Shown: one piece after another, positions 17,771-27,330 of the stretch
How the letters are laid out: the number at the start of each line of letters is the position of its first letter
Numbering within the stretch: the stretch's first letter is position 1
Origin: Gammaproteobacteria bacterium
Lineage (GTDB): Bacteria; Pseudomonadota; Gammaproteobacteria; Eutrophobiales; Eutrophobiaceae
Reading direction: 5' to 3'
Assembly: GCA_012103475.1 (NCBI GenBank)
Contig: WLWS01000004.1
Coordinates: forward strand, 496,001 to 560,000
DNA: 64,000 nt
Made by a program: the position numbers and the translations under genes
Notes under the pieces: model-generated
Databases searched by the model: none
The model's input: only the letters and a program-made list of their open reading frames with translations
What the model was told of the DNA's origin: nothing

Positions 17771-18343
17771 TCAAGGCTCAGGTTCCAGCTCTTTCGTTTT
17801 TGCAGGACTAAGAATTTTCATCTTCGCCCTTAATCTTGAAATTGTTCTATTGATTGGAAAGCAGCTCAAATCTGAGTTGATCTGCTTTACCTGCAATCGT
17901 GGCACAACATAGCGCTGAAATTCCCTGACAAGTTCACAATCACCGCCATCAAGCTTTCGCGACAAACCGCCACCAAGACTTACTTCCTGCCATTCTGCAG
18001 GAAATATTTCTCTGCCAAAATCTGTTTTGTCTACGGGAACCGGTAATGAAAACGCAAGGCGCATTCGGTGTACCCTTTGCGCTCCTCGTCTTCGCAGGTT
18101 GTCACCGCCAAAGCAGTCTGTTTCAACCCGGGCATCGTTACGTGCTCCAAGCAGTATAAGTAAACGTCTGATTTTACGCTCGATGCCGTCGCAACTGTAC
18201 TGAGTAAACTCTCCAACATAAACAAACCTTATCTGAAACACCTCCCATTGAGCATCGAGATTTTCAGCTTTGGCAGCAAAAGAAAAACTACAGATAAGTA
18301 CAACGAAAAAAAGAAAATGAAACTGTTTTCTAATATTTTTCAT
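17771..18343 (-). CDS. Secreted protein of unknown function, paralogue of the previous gene
   Basis: A 190-residue protein with a signal peptide (1-26, ending FAAKAE). It repeats the block order of its neighbour: AQWEVFQIRFVYVGE, CDGIERKIRRLLILLGARNDARVE, RMRLAFSLPV, FPAEWQEV, DGGDCELVREFQRYVVPRLQVK. The four cysteines are conserved and it carries a short Arg-rich insertion (NLRRRGAQRVHR). The gap to the downstream copy is 52 bases, so they are probably cotranscribed. No catalytic motif can be seen; periplasmic or extracellular location is inferred. Confidence 0.65.
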   Translation of the reverse strand: MKNIRKQFHFLFFVVLICSFSFAAKAENLDAQWEVFQIRFVYVGEFTQYSCDGIERKIRRLLILLGARNDARVETDCFGGDNLRRRGAQRVHRMRLAFSLPVPVDKTDFGREIFPAEWQEVSLGGGLSRKLDGGDCELVREFQRYVVPRLQVKQINSDLSCFPINRTISRLRAKMKILSPAKTKELEPEP

Positions 18344-18364
18344 GAAAAGCAGTCAAAAATATTT

Positions 18365-19120
18365 CTAACCGTTTTTAAGCGGGCACATATTTCGATCCAG
18401 CTCAGAATCATCACAACAGGCCCTGTGCCAGAAGCAGAGAGTGTCTGCTTCATTTCCACCCGTGCAGTTCCACATAATCCGGATGGCCTGCTCGTATATT
18501 TCTTCAGAACTCGTGAATAATTGCTCCAGAGTCTGGCCAGTATCCTTGTTATATGACTCCATATACCATGTTCGCAAGCGCTTTAATGTCGCTAACTGTC
18601 TTGGATCGTCATCAGTAAAACTACGTTTGTACAACCAACGCATTAAATCATAGTTTTGCGCTACTTTTTTCCATTGCTCATTGACACTATTTGCGGCAAT
18701 CATCATATCGAGTACAGCTAATTGTTTCGTACTATAGAGACCATCGTTTACACGTATAATGTATAAGGCTCTTTCAAATGCCCCCGAAGATGTCGCCAGA
18801 TCTGATTGCTCGAGACTTGATATTCCCAAACCAAGTAATTCGGGCACCATCTCATAGGCGAATACACCTGAATTGGTTTCTATGTTCGCTATTCGTTCCC
18901 GGTATTCTTCAGCATTGCGTCTATCGCTGTTAAACCAGGTATCAGGAACCAGACTCACATGTTCAAAGGCAGTAGCAGATTCAACAGAGCAGGTATTTGA
19001 ATTTGAAGATAAATCACTGGCAGCCATCAAAGCCATAGGAAAACACATAAACAGCAGAAGCAAAAAAGAACGAAATTCTATTCGAATTGTTGATTTTGCG
19101 TTAAAGTGAAATAGAGGCAT
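18365..19120 (-). CDS. Secreted helical (TPR-like) protein with cysteine-rich tail, unknown function
   Basis: The ATG at 19120 gives 251 residues; a TTG three codons further upstream is less likely. A signal peptide spans about residues 1-33 (FLLLLFMCFPMALMAAS). The middle is helical, with spacing like degenerate TPRs (LLGLGISSLEQSDLATSSGAFERALYI). The last 35 residues hold five cysteines (WNCTG, DTLCFW, RACCDD, NMCPL). It lies 21 bases upstream of the paralogue pair on the same strand and is probably part of the same unit. I cannot assign a function. Confidence 0.6.
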   Translation of the reverse strand: MPLFHFNAKSTIRIEFRSFLLLLFMCFPMALMAASDLSSNSNTCSVESATAFEHVSLVPDTWFNSDRRNAEEYRERIANIETNSGVFAYEMVPELLGLGISSLEQSDLATSSGAFERALYIIRVNDGLYSTKQLAVLDMMIAANSVNEQWKKVAQNYDLMRWLYKRSFTDDDPRQLATLKRLRTWYMESYNKDTGQTLEQLFTSSEEIYEQAIRIMWNCTGGNEADTLCFWHRACCDDSELDRNMCPLKNG

Positions 19121-19293
19121 TGGATTCAAATCAATAAATATTTTCAGGGATGTGCACTAATCTTAAACCTATTTTCGAACGATCTGTAATCAGCTCCTGA
19201 ACTTTCGATGTACTTTCACACAAAAAGTTGCATAAGGCTGATTTAACGGGAATTTTAATTCTCCGTTAAGGTTATAAAACCTTCAGAATTACG

Positions 19294-19824
19294 CTATTTA
19301 TTTTCGTTTTCTTCTTTCAGCGCGAAATAATTGATGAAAAATACAATAAACATCGTAAGAGACAGCAAGATCAAGGCAGATTGCCGGCGACTGGAGTTAA
19401 TGTGATTATCAATAGACGTATACATTGCACCCATATCCACATAGACAGAAAGGATCCCGAATATCTGACCTCCATGTTCAATTTCCTGCTCGAACTTTCT
19501 GATGCCAGGCCCGAATTTTATTGGTCGTTTCTGCCACTCAGCGACGAATAATCCTTCATCGTCGAGTACATGGATGTAAGTAAAATTCTCCCAGCTGGAA
19601 GCGTATTGTCTGATCAACGATTCGGTTTTTTCATGATTCCTGACGATCACAGAATCTACGATTATTCCTGCCAGCAAACCAGTAGTCCGCTGCATATCCT
19701 GTCGTATAGTTTGTACGAGATATTCAGAATTGAGTTTGCGAGTGGATTCACCACTAAACCAGACTCCAAGTGAAATACCAAAAACAAGCAGTATGGACAA
19801 CTTGAGCCAGAAAGGTATGCGCAT
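19294..19824 (-). CDS. Membrane-anchored periplasmic sensor-like domain without output module
   Basis: A 176-residue protein with a transmembrane helix at about 8-24 and a second at about 148-168, enclosing roughly 120 periplasmic residues. The enclosed part (QDMQRTTGLLAGIIVDSVIV, FTYIHVLDDEGLFVAEW, GQIFGILSVYVDM) resembles the PAS-like periplasmic sensor domain of histidine kinases and diguanylate cyclases. The protein stops 8 residues after the second helix, with no HAMP, kinase or GGDEF domain. No downstream frame with an output domain follows: the next gene is a thioesterase. It is either a truncated sensor or a stand-alone ligand-binding subunit. Confidence 0.6.
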   Translation of the reverse strand: MRIPFWLKLSILLVFGISLGVWFSGESTRKLNSEYLVQTIRQDMQRTTGLLAGIIVDSVIVRNHEKTESLIRQYASSWENFTYIHVLDDEGLFVAEWQKRPIKFGPGIRKFEQEIEHGGQIFGILSVYVDMGAMYTSIDNHINSSRRQSALILLSLTMFIVFFINYFALKEENENK

Positions 19825-19831
19825 CTAGACG

Positions 19832-20320
19832 CTAATTCCGCGACCGGGGTATGCCAATTTTCCTGCCCAATTGTTCGGGTTCAGATAAAATCGAGTGCGC
19901 GGTTTTAACCTCATTCAATCGTTGCAGGATACTTTCCGGCATAGCGGCAACACGCCGGATATTCATATCCATGTACAAACCCATCATTTCTGCGGTCGCG
20001 ACAATATTGTTCGTTTTCGACTCATGCATCTGATGAAAATAGTGGAAACGTTTTTCATCGAAATCTATTAGCTGAGTATTAATAATAAGTTCATCGCCAA
20101 GACCAACTTCCTTGAGGTAAGTAATATGGATTTCTGCACCGAATGTCGAAGAATTATTGTGTTTACGAAACGAATCCGTCATACCAAGGTAATCCAGAAA
20201 AGCATCAGTAGCATGATCAAAGACCAGGAGGTAATAAGCCACATTCATATGCCCGTTGTAATCTATCCACTCGGGCACTACCGAATCCCTGTGCAAACTC
20301 AGAGGGGCTTCAATAGTCAT
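19832..20320 (-). CDS. Hotdog-fold acyl-CoA thioesterase (4HBT family)
   Basis: The ATG at 20320 gives 162 residues; a TTG two codons upstream is the alternative. The protein has WIDYNGHMNVAYYLLVFDHA (residues about 18-37), the 4-hydroxybenzoyl-CoA thioesterase motif with the catalytic Asp/Asn region, then HITYLKEVGLGDELIINT and FHYFHQMHE. This version of the motif (IDYNGHMN) is typical of thioesterases found with carnitine/betaine degradation genes, none of which are nearby. The likely role is hydrolysis of a short or branched acyl-CoA in the cytosol. Confidence 0.75.
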   Translation of the reverse strand: MTIEAPLSLHRDSVVPEWIDYNGHMNVAYYLLVFDHATDAFLDYLGMTDSFRKHNNSSTFGAEIHITYLKEVGLGDELIINTQLIDFDEKRFHYFHQMHESKTNNIVATAEMMGLYMDMNIRRVAAMPESILQRLNEVKTAHSILSEPEQLGRKIGIPRSRN

Positions 20321-20346
20321 GATCAAATGTAAACAATGTTGTTTTT

Positions 20347-21147
20347 TTAAAGGCCGAGTACATCCTGCATATCATAAAGACCGGGTTCTTTATGACTAAG
20401 CCAATTCGCTGCACGTAGAGCACCGGAGGCAAAAGTACTGCGACTGGAGGCTTTATGTGTGATTTCGATACGTTCTCCAGCCGAGGCAAACATCACAGTG
20501 TGATCGCCAACAATGTCACCGGCACGAATAGTCTCAAAACCAATTGTTTTTGGGTCCCGGGCTTCACCAATGCCCTGACGACCATACACGGCACACTCTT
20601 TCAAATTGCGATCCAGAGTGTCGGCAACAATTTCTCCCATGCGCACAGCAGTGCCGGAAGGGGCATCTTTTTTCTGATTATGGTGAGCTTCTATTATTTC
20701 GATATCAGTGCTATCGCCAACTATTTGCGCAGCTAATTCGATGAGCTTGAAACAAAGATTCACGCCGATACTCATATTCGGAGCAAAAACCAGAGCGCAG
20801 TCCTTGCTGACTTGTTCTATTTCAGTTTTTTGCTCATCGGAAAAGCCGGTTGTGCCGATCACCATGCGTTTTCCGGCAGCCTGACATTTTTTAAGATTCT
20901 CAATAGTCGCATCCGGCAGGGTAAAATCGATCAGGACATCGAAATCGTCACTAACGTTGTTAATGTCATCGACAATTAACACTCCTTTTTCACCAATGCC
21001 AGCCAGAATACCTGCATCAAGACCCAACATAGGCGATTGCGGATGTTCAATTGCGGCTCCTATTTCGAGACTGTCATTCTTGTCACACAACTCAAGAATG
21101 GTTTTTCCCATTCGCCCGGCGGCACCACATACGCCTATTCTAACCAT
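20347..21147 (-). CDS. dapB: 4-hydroxy-tetrahydrodipicolinate reductase
   Basis: A 266-residue enzyme of lysine and diaminopimelate synthesis. [17 protein letters not shown] (residues 4-20) is the NAD(P) site. [24 protein letters not shown] and the catalytic [15 protein letters not shown] (His-His and Lys, about 154-168) follow, and the C-terminal [15 protein letters not shown] is typical. It reduces the dihydrodipicolinate precursor with NAD(P)H. It lies 15 bases downstream of dnaJ on the same strand, the usual gammaproteobacterial arrangement dnaK-dnaJ-dapB. Confidence 0.97.
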   Translation of the reverse strand: MVRIGVCGAAGRMGKTILELCDKNDSLEIGAAIEHPQSPMLGLDAGILAGIGEKGVLIVDDINNVSDDFDVLIDFTLPDATIENLKKCQAAGKRMVIGTTGFSDEQKTEIEQVSKDCALVFAPNMSIGVNLCFKLIELAAQIVGDSTDIEIIEAHHNQKKDAPSGTAVRMGEIVADTLDRNLKECAVYGRQGIGEARDPKTIGFETIRAGDIVGDHTVMFASAGERIEITHKASSRSTFASGALRAANWLSHKEPGLYDMQDVLGL

Positions 21148-21162
21148 AGGATTTATCCCCTG

Positions 21163-22293
21163 TTACTGAGTCATGCTATCGAAGAATTTTTTTACACCAT
21201 CGAGCCAGGAAGAAGCCTGTGGGCTGTGCTTTTCACTATCAGCACCCATGGCTTTATCAAAATCTCTGAGTAGTTCCTTTTGCTTCTTGCTCAGGTTAAC
21301 CGGTGTTTCCACAACGATTCTACAGAGCAAATCACCTTTCATCGAACCGCGCACAGATTTCACACCTTTCCCACGCAGACGAAACATTTTTCCTGACTGG
21401 CTCTCTGCAGGAATTTTCAGTTTAACCCGACCATCAAGCGTAGGCACTTCGAATTCACCGCCGAGTGCCGCTGTGGCAAAGCTTATGGGTACTTCGCAAT
21501 GCAGATCAGAGTCATCACGTGTGAAAATAGAATGTTCCTTAACCGCCACATCGACGTAAAGATCGCCTGAAGGGCCCCTGTTCTGACCTGCTTCACCTTC
21601 ACCGGAAAGACGAATTCTATCGCCGGTATCAACTCCGGGCGGGACTTTTACCGATATTGTTTTATTGTCTCTGACACGACCCTGTCCGCGACATGCAGTG
21701 CAGGGATCTTTAATCATTTTCCCGGCACCGCGACACTGTGGACAGGTTTGCTGTACCGAAAAAAAGCCCTGCTGCATACGCACCTGGCCGACGCCATTAC
21801 AGGTTGTACAGCTCACCGGCTCCGAGCCTTTTTTGGCACCGGTTCCATTACAGGGTTCGCATTCAACCTGTTTCGGCACACGAATCTTTACTGTCGTACC
21901 GGCGACTGCTTCTTCCAGAGTCAGGCCCAGTTCATAGCGTAAGTCGGCACCACGGTAGACCCGTTCACCGCCCCGGCCTCCACCGCCGCCTCCGAATATA
22001 TCTCCGAAGACACTGTCAAAAATATCACCGAAACCTGCGCCACCACCACCGCCACCGCCCATGCTGTTTTCTACGCCGGCGTGGCCAAATTGATCGTAGG
22101 TGGCGCGTTTTTGTGCATCGGAGAGAATGTCGTGCGCCTCTTTTACTTCCTTGAACTTCTCTTCTGCGGAATCATCGTCAGGGTTTCGATCAGGATGAAA
22201 CTTCATCGCCAGCTTGCGATAAGCTTTCTTCAGGTCTGCGTCACTGGCGTTCTTTGATACGCCCAGTACCTCGTAATAGTCTCTTTTTGCCAT
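21163..22293 (-). CDS. dnaJ: Chaperone DnaJ (Hsp40)
   Basis: A 376-residue co-chaperone. The J domain (1-70) has the HPD motif in [13 protein letters not shown] Gly-rich linker (about 75-110) follows. The zinc domain has four CxxCxGxG repeats ([32 protein letters not shown], about 142-210), then the substrate-binding beta domains. It stimulates DnaK ATPase and delivers unfolded clients. It is third in the hrcA-grpE-dnaK-dnaJ series and separated from dnaK by 150 bases containing a hairpin. Confidence 0.98.
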   Translation of the reverse strand: MAKRDYYEVLGVSKNASDADLKKAYRKLAMKFHPDRNPDDDSAEEKFKEVKEAHDILSDAQKRATYDQFGHAGVENSMGGGGGGGAGFGDIFDSVFGDIFGGGGGGRGGERVYRGADLRYELGLTLEEAVAGTTVKIRVPKQVECEPCNGTGAKKGSEPVSCTTCNGVGQVRMQQGFFSVQQTCPQCRGAGKMIKDPCTACRGQGRVRDNKTISVKVPPGVDTGDRIRLSGEGEAGQNRGPSGDLYVDVAVKEHSIFTRDDSDLHCEVPISFATAALGGEFEVPTLDGRVKLKIPAESQSGKMFRLRGKGVKSVRGSMKGDLLCRIVVETPVNLSKKQKELLRDFDKAMGADSEKHSPQASSWLDGVKKFFDSMTQ

Positions 22294-22393
22294 CCTGTTT
22301 TTCTTACCTTAAGTCACAAACAAGCCCGGTCAGAAAATCAGATTCCTTCCGGGCCAGATTAATAATAAAACATATCGCGTTTTTCGCGACCGC

Positions 22394-22420
22394 CACCGAT
22401 AGGCTAATTCCCTATCGGTG
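22394..22420 (-). terminator. Hairpin between dnaK and dnaJ (attenuator or partial terminator)
   Basis: A perfect 10-bp inverted repeat, CACCGATAGG (22394-22403) and CCTATCGGTG (22411-22420), with a 7-base loop, begins 23 bases past the dnaK stop on the minus strand. No T-run follows in the transcription direction, so full termination is unlikely. It may reduce read-through into dnaJ or stabilise the dnaK message. A smaller CGCG-T5-CGCG hairpin lies next to it. Confidence 0.5.
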
Positions 22421-22443
22421 ACTTATCTTGCGCAAATTAAAAT

Positions 22444-24375
22444 TTACTTTTTGTCGTCATCCACTTCTTCAAATTCAGCATCAACGACGTTTTCATCGGC
22501 AGCAGCTTCTGTCTCTGCACCGGCAGCTTCCGGCCCTGCAGCACCTTCCTGCTCTGCAGTTTGAGCGTAAGCCCGCTCTGCCAGTTTACCTGCCACTTCG
22601 GTGAGTTTACCGGTTTTCTCTTCAATGACTGCCTTGTCATCTCCTTTGATAGCTTCTTCAAGCTCGGCAATGGCGGCCTCGATGTCAGTCTTTTCCTGTT
22701 CCTCGACTTTATCACCCAGTTCTTCCATGGACTTTCTGGTCGCGTGGATCATCTGCTCCGCCATATTACGGGTTTCGACCATCTCTTTTGCCAGACGATC
22801 TTCCTCAGCATGGGCTTCGGCATCCTTCACCATCTTGTCAATCTCTTCATCGGACAAACCGCTGGAAGCCTTAATAATGATTGACTGTTCTTTACCGGTA
22901 GCCTTGTCTGTCGCAGACACATTCAGAATACCATTGGCATCGATATCAAAGGCGACTTCGATTTGCGGCACACCCCGGCTTGCTGGTGGGATGTCAGCGA
23001 GATCGAAACGACCGAGCGATTTATTGCCACCGGCCATCTCTCTTTCACCCTGCAGGACGTGTACGGTCACTGCTGTCTGTCCGTCTTCCGCAGTTGAAAA
23101 AACCTGCTGAGCTTTGGTCGGGATAGTGGTGTTTTTGTCAATCAACTTGGTCATGACACCACCAAGGGTTTCGATACCCAGAGACAATGGTGTCACATCC
23201 AGCAATAACACGTCTTTCACGTCGCCACCGAGAACACCGGCCTGAATTGCGGCACCAGAAGCCACCGCCTCATCCGGGTTAACGTCGCGGCGCGGCTCTT
23301 TGCCAAACAGTTTCTCAACCGTTTCCTGTACTTTAGGCATACGTGTCTGACCACCAACCAGAATAACATCGGTTATTTCAGAAGTTGACAGACCTGCATC
23401 ACTCAATGCCACTTTGCAGGGCTCAATTGTTCGGGTAACCAGATCGTCGACCAGAGATTCCAGTTTGGCACGGGTCATTTTAATGTTCAGGTGTTTCGGT
23501 CCGCTGGCATCTGCTGTTACATAAGGCAGATTGATGTCTGTCTGCTGGCTTGAAGACAATTCAATCTTGGCCTTCTCCGCAGCTTCCTTTAAACGTTGCA
23601 GAGCGAGCGGATCGTTATGCAGATCGACACCCTGCTCTTTCTTAAATTCGTCACAAAGGAAATCAATAATACGCAGATCGAAATCTTCGCCACCGAGAAA
23701 GGTATCACCATTAGTGGAGAGCACTTCGAACTGATGCTCACCATCAATCTCGGCTATCTCAATGATGGAAATATCGAAAGTACCACCACCCAGATCGTAG
23801 ACAGCAATCTTCGCATCACCATGCTTTTTGTCCATACCATAAGCCAGTGCCGCGGCTGTCGGCTCGTTGATAATTCGTCTGACGTCGAGACCGGCAATAC
23901 GTCCGGCATCTTTAGTTGCCTGGCGCTGCGAATCGTTGAAATAGGCAGGCACAGTGATAACCGCTTCTGTGACGTCTTCACCAAGATAATCTTCGGCCGT
24001 TTTCTTCATTTTCTGCAGAACACGGGCGGAAACTTCTGGTGGTGCCATCTTTTTGCCGCGCGCCTCGACCCACGCATCGCCATTGTCGGCCTTGGTAATC
24101 GTGTAAGGCACCATATTGATGTCTTTCTGTACAACATCGTCTTCAAAACGACGCCCGATCAAACGCTTAACCGCGAAAAGAGTATTAGTCGGATTTGTAA
24201 CCGCCTGGCGCTTGGCCGACATACCCACCAATACTTCATCATCCTCGGCAAATGCGACGATAGATGGTGTGGTGCGACCACCCTCACTATTTTCTATAAC
24301 CTTTGCCTGTCCACCTTCCAGTACTGCCACACAAGAGTTGGTGGTTCCCAGGTCAATACCAATTATTTTTCCCAT
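22444..24375 (-). CDS. dnaK: Chaperone DnaK (Hsp70)
   Basis: A 643-residue Hsp70. The ATPase domain (1-385) begins [21 protein letters not shown] and contains [33 protein letters not shown] and [14 protein letters not shown]. The linker [18 protein letters not shown] leads to the substrate-binding domain and a helical lid, ending in an acidic tail with [10 protein letters not shown], close to the consensus DnaK terminus. It works with GrpE (upstream) and DnaJ (downstream). A sigma-32-like promoter precedes it, so it can be transcribed apart from hrcA-grpE. Confidence 0.99.
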   Translation of the reverse strand: MGKIIGIDLGTTNSCVAVLEGGQAKVIENSEGGRTTPSIVAFAEDDEVLVGMSAKRQAVTNPTNTLFAVKRLIGRRFEDDVVQKDINMVPYTITKADNGDAWVEARGKKMAPPEVSARVLQKMKKTAEDYLGEDVTEAVITVPAYFNDSQRQATKDAGRIAGLDVRRIINEPTAAALAYGMDKKHGDAKIAVYDLGGGTFDISIIEIAEIDGEHQFEVLSTNGDTFLGGEDFDLRIIDFLCDEFKKEQGVDLHNDPLALQRLKEAAEKAKIELSSSQQTDINLPYVTADASGPKHLNIKMTRAKLESLVDDLVTRTIEPCKVALSDAGLSTSEITDVILVGGQTRMPKVQETVEKLFGKEPRRDVNPDEAVASGAAIQAGVLGGDVKDVLLLDVTPLSLGIETLGGVMTKLIDKNTTIPTKAQQVFSTAEDGQTAVTVHVLQGEREMAGGNKSLGRFDLADIPPASRGVPQIEVAFDIDANGILNVSATDKATGKEQSIIIKASSGLSDEEIDKMVKDAEAHAEEDRLAKEMVETRNMAEQMIHATRKSMEELGDKVEEQEKTDIEAAIAELEEAIKGDDKAVIEEKTGKLTEVAGKLAERAYAQTAEQEGAAGPEAAGAETEAAADENVVDAEFEEVDDDKK

Positions 24376-24474
24376 AATTCTTCTCCAGACGTACGCTTCA
24401 AGAACACCTCAAAACGGGGGTTATCAAGGTGCTGCTACTAAATTAATATTCCAAAATTGTTTGTGACTGCCTAT

Positions 24475-24501
24475 ATTTGGGTCGGCTTTGTCCTTTTCAA
24501 G
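24475..24501 (-). promoter_or_regulatory. Putative sigma-32 (RpoH) heat-shock promoter of dnaK
   Basis: Read on the minus strand, CTTGAAA (24501-24495) is followed after 13 bases by CCCAAAT (24481-24475). The sigma-32 consensus is CTTGAAA, a spacer of about 13 bases and CCCCATNT; the -35 is perfect and the spacing right. The site lies in the grpE-dnaK gap, about 100 bases before the dnaK start codon. Confidence 0.65.
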
Positions 24502-24545
24502 CCCAAAACACGCATAAACACATAAAATACTTCGATAATGGCCTG

Positions 24546-25151
24546 TTATTTGGCGACTACCACCATCGCGGGACGAATCAGTCTTCCATTCAGGGCATAG
24601 CCTTTCTGAAATACGGTAACAACAGAACCAGCCTCACTGCCCTCGATCTCCTGCATAGACACCGCTTCGTGCTTCTCCGGATCAAATTTTTTGCCTTCTG
24701 CCTCTATTTCCGTAATTCCAAACTTCTCCATCACATCACGAAACATTTTCAAGGTTAGTTGCATACCTTCTTTCAGGGGTTTCTGCTCCTCACTCTCATC
24801 CGCAGCACCGATTCCCATTTCCATACTATCGAGCACTGGCAAGAGCTCATTGGCAAATTTATCCAGGGCGTATTTATGTGCGTTTTCCACATCTCGCAGA
24901 GTGCGTTTTCTGACATTATCGAGTTCAGCCTGCGCTCTGACCGCCTTATCCTGACTTTCCTGGAGTTGTTTTTTCAATAGCTCAATTTCCTGCTCAGGTC
25001 CTCCAGACTCTTCCTGTTCTGATTCTGATCCCGGTCCAGCTTTGTCTTCTGTTGCCTGACCGTCTTCAATTTCGCTCTCTTCAAGCAGTTCACCTTCCAG
25101 CGCTTCTGCTTCGGGCGCTATTTCCTCGTTATCCTGTTGCGTTGTTACCAT
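24546..25151 (-). CDS. grpE: Nucleotide exchange factor GrpE
   Basis: A 201-residue protein. Residues 1-50 are acidic (EEIAPEAEALEGELLEESEIEDG). A long coiled coil follows (about 52-100, ELLKKQLQESQDKAVRAQAE, LDNVRKRTLRDVENAHKYAL), then the beta domain with the family signature FDPEKHEAVSMQE and VVTVFQKGYALNGRLIRPAMVVVAK. It releases ADP from DnaK. Second gene of the heat-shock series, 70 bases after hrcA. Confidence 0.97.
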   Translation of the reverse strand: MVTTQQDNEEIAPEAEALEGELLEESEIEDGQATEDKAGPGSESEQEESGGPEQEIELLKKQLQESQDKAVRAQAELDNVRKRTLRDVENAHKYALDKFANELLPVLDSMEMGIGAADESEEQKPLKEGMQLTLKMFRDVMEKFGITEIEAEGKKFDPEKHEAVSMQEIEGSEAGSVVTVFQKGYALNGRLIRPAMVVVAK

Positions 25152-25221
25152 GGGTTTCCCTCAAAATTTGGACAAAAACATACACGCGACGGTAATTACA
25201 GTCGGTGTGGCTAGATTGGGA

Positions 25222-26286
25222 TTAGTTCAGAGAATTCAAGGCCGACCCCAACATTTTTGCCGTGACATCGACAATCGGGATCACTTTTTCGTAATTCATC
25301 CTGGTGGGGCCAATCACGCCCAGAACACCGATTATTTCACCATCTACGGTGTATGGGGAGGTAACGACGCTACAATCATCAAATACGTCATAACCGGACT
25401 CCTCGCCAATAAAGATCTGAACGCCACTGGCGTTAACAGCCTGCTCCAGAAGGTGGAGTACATCTTTTTTCTGGTTAAAAGTATCAAACAGCTTTTTCAG
25501 TTTCTCGACATCGCTGAGCTCCGCCACACCCATCAGATTGGTCTGACCAGAAAGCACATAATCTTTCTTATTATGCTCGTTACCACTGACAAATGCCTGC
25601 TGCGCGATCTCAATAGCAGTTTGCATCTGCAGGTTAACCTTGGTTTTCATCGATTCCAGCTCACTCAGAATTTCAGTTTTTACCGAGGGCAAATCTTTTC
25701 CGCCAAAAGCCTGACTCAGGTAATTTGAGGCCTGTTGTAATTCGGATGGGCTGTACTTTCTCGCAGTATGAATAATCCGATTCTGAATCTCATGTTCATT
25801 GACAACCAGTATCACCAGCACCTGATTATCAGACAAAGACACGAATTCCACCTGCTTTAATGCCTTGTGCTCGGTTCTTGGCAAAGTCACCACACCAGCC
25901 AGCTTGGTCACTTCGGACAGGGTAGAAGATACCCGCTCCATCAGTGAATCCATACTCTGCCCGGCATCAAGATCCTCGGCAATACGCTGTATTTCTTCCT
26001 TATCGAGACTACCAACACGCATCAGAGAATCAATGAATAAACGGTAACCTTTAACCGTGGGGACACGACCCGCAGAGGTATGCGCTGAATGCAGCAGACC
26101 CAGATCTTCAAGATCGGCCATGACATTACGTATTGTCGCCGGGCTCAATTGCATTTTGCTGTCCCGGGCAAGTGTACGCGAGCCCACTGGCTGGCCATCG
26201 TGAATGAAATGCTCGACCAGCATTTTAAACAGGTGGAGGCTCCGTTCAGGCAGTTGTATTGAATCATTAAAGGAGTTGGTCGACAT
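25222..26286 (-). CDS. hrcA: Heat-inducible transcription repressor HrcA
   Basis: A 354-residue protein with an N-terminal winged helix (VEHFIHDGQPVGSRTLARDS, SPATIRNVMADLEDLGLL, HTSAGRVPTVKGYRLFID, residues about 25-90) and a C-terminal effector domain (FIGEESGYDVFDDCSVVTSP, GVLGVIGPTRMNYEKVIPIV). HrcA normally binds the CIRCE element TTAGCACTC-N9-GAGTGCTAA. I see no CIRCE upstream of hrcA, grpE or dnaK here, so its target, probably groESL, would be elsewhere. It is divergent from nadK with a 180-base gap. Confidence 0.96.
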   Translation of the reverse strand: MSTNSFNDSIQLPERSLHLFKMLVEHFIHDGQPVGSRTLARDSKMQLSPATIRNVMADLEDLGLLHSAHTSAGRVPTVKGYRLFIDSLMRVGSLDKEEIQRIAEDLDAGQSMDSLMERVSSTLSEVTKLAGVVTLPRTEHKALKQVEFVSLSDNQVLVILVVNEHEIQNRIIHTARKYSPSELQQASNYLSQAFGGKDLPSVKTEILSELESMKTKVNLQMQTAIEIAQQAFVSGNEHNKKDYVLSGQTNLMGVAELSDVEKLKKLFDTFNQKKDVLHLLEQAVNASGVQIFIGEESGYDVFDDCSVVTSPYTVDGEIIGVLGVIGPTRMNYEKVIPIVDVTAKMLGSALNSLN

Positions 26287-26466
26287 GGCCTAATTTTCCA
26301 TCATTTTTCAATAAAAATCAGCTTCCTTTTCTCTACTATACCGAAAAGCCGAAATTCAGGCTGACGATAGTTAAACCAGGCCACAAACAGCAAACAAAAC
26401 TCATGATTCCGGCAGCTTCCCCGATGCGGGCTAGTTTCAAGTCGGTTCTAGTTATATTATCAGCCC

Positions 26467-27327
26467 ATGTTTAAGAAAATCGCACTCATCACCAATAATG
26501 ATGCCAGAGGCATGATCGATACGCTCAAGTCAGTGAGCAGCTTTCTGTCTTCGCGCGACACCGATGTCGTTCTGGACCAACATTGCGCTGAACTAATGCC
26601 CGATTCCGGCTATGAACAGGTCGATATGACAGGGCAGTCCATCAATTGTGATCTGGCGATTGCTATTGGTGGTGATGGCACCATGCTGCGAGCAGCCCGT
26701 CTGCTGGCTGAACATGATATTCCCCTGCTCGGTATAAACCGTGGCAGGCTGGGCTTTCTAACTGACATACCGGCTGACAATGTCGAAGCTCACCTCGCTG
26801 AAATTCTGGATGGGCGCTATTATGAAGGTCGCCGCTTTCAATTGAGCTGTGAAGTCCGGCGAGAAGAAAAGACAATTCTGCAGGCAACTGCTTTTAATGA
26901 CGTCATTATTCAGAAGTGGAACATCGCCAAACTCATAGAGCTGGTGACCTACGTCAATCAGACTCTGGTTCACGCGCAAAGAGCGGATGGCATGATCGTC
27001 TCCACGCCAACCGGTTCCACCGCCTACGCGCTGTCCGGGGGCGGACCGATTCTGCATCCGGAACTTAACGCTATGGTGCTGGTTCCTATTTGTCCGCACA
27101 CCCTGAGTAATCGCCCGATTGTCATTGATGCCAGCGATGTAGTCGAAATAGTTGTCGGCTCGCCGGAAAACGACCACGCCCGCCTGAGTTGTGACGGAGA
27201 AATTCTACTTGAATTACTGGCCGGCGACAGCGTTTGTATTCACAAGAAAGACAAGGAGGTTCGTTTGATCCATCCGGCCAATCACAGCCATTTCAATACC
27301 CTGCGTGAAAAACTGAACTGGGGCTGA
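26467..27327 (+). CDS. nadK: NAD kinase
   Basis: A 286-residue enzyme that phosphorylates NAD to NADP with ATP. It carries the GGDGTMLRAARL motif (about residues 68-79), GRLGFLTDI, the NE/D-like FNDVIIQKWNIAKLIEL, the Gly-rich TPTGSTAYALSGGGPILHP (about 179-197) and the terminal ILPHTL-like CPHTLSNRPIVI. A -10-like TATATT lies about 15 bases before the start. It is divergent from hrcA and followed after 3 bases by recN. Confidence 0.96.
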   Translation: MFKKIALITNNDARGMIDTLKSVSSFLSSRDTDVVLDQHCAELMPDSGYEQVDMTGQSINCDLAIAIGGDGTMLRAARLLAEHDIPLLGINRGRLGFLTDIPADNVEAHLAEILDGRYYEGRRFQLSCEVRREEKTILQATAFNDVIIQKWNIAKLIELVTYVNQTLVHAQRADGMIVSTPTGSTAYALSGGGPILHPELNAMVLVPICPHTLSNRPIVIDASDVVEIVVGSPENDHARLSCDGEILLELLAGDSVCIHKKDKEVRLIHPANHSHFNTLREKLNWG

Positions 27328-27330
27328 AGC

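Noticed and set aside
21173..22154. Long plus-strand frames opposite dnaJ
   Set aside because: They mirror the Gly- and Cys-rich DnaJ coding sequence; no ribosome sites and no family resemblance.
23596..24441. 281-residue plus-strand frame opposite dnaK
   Set aside because: It is antisense to the highly conserved DnaK ATPase domain and its translation shows no domain; long shadow frames are common opposite dnaK.
26415..26452. CTTGAAA on the minus strand upstream of hrcA as a sigma-32 promoter
   Set aside because: The only CCC-like -10 lies 4 bases away instead of about 13, so the pair does not make a promoter.
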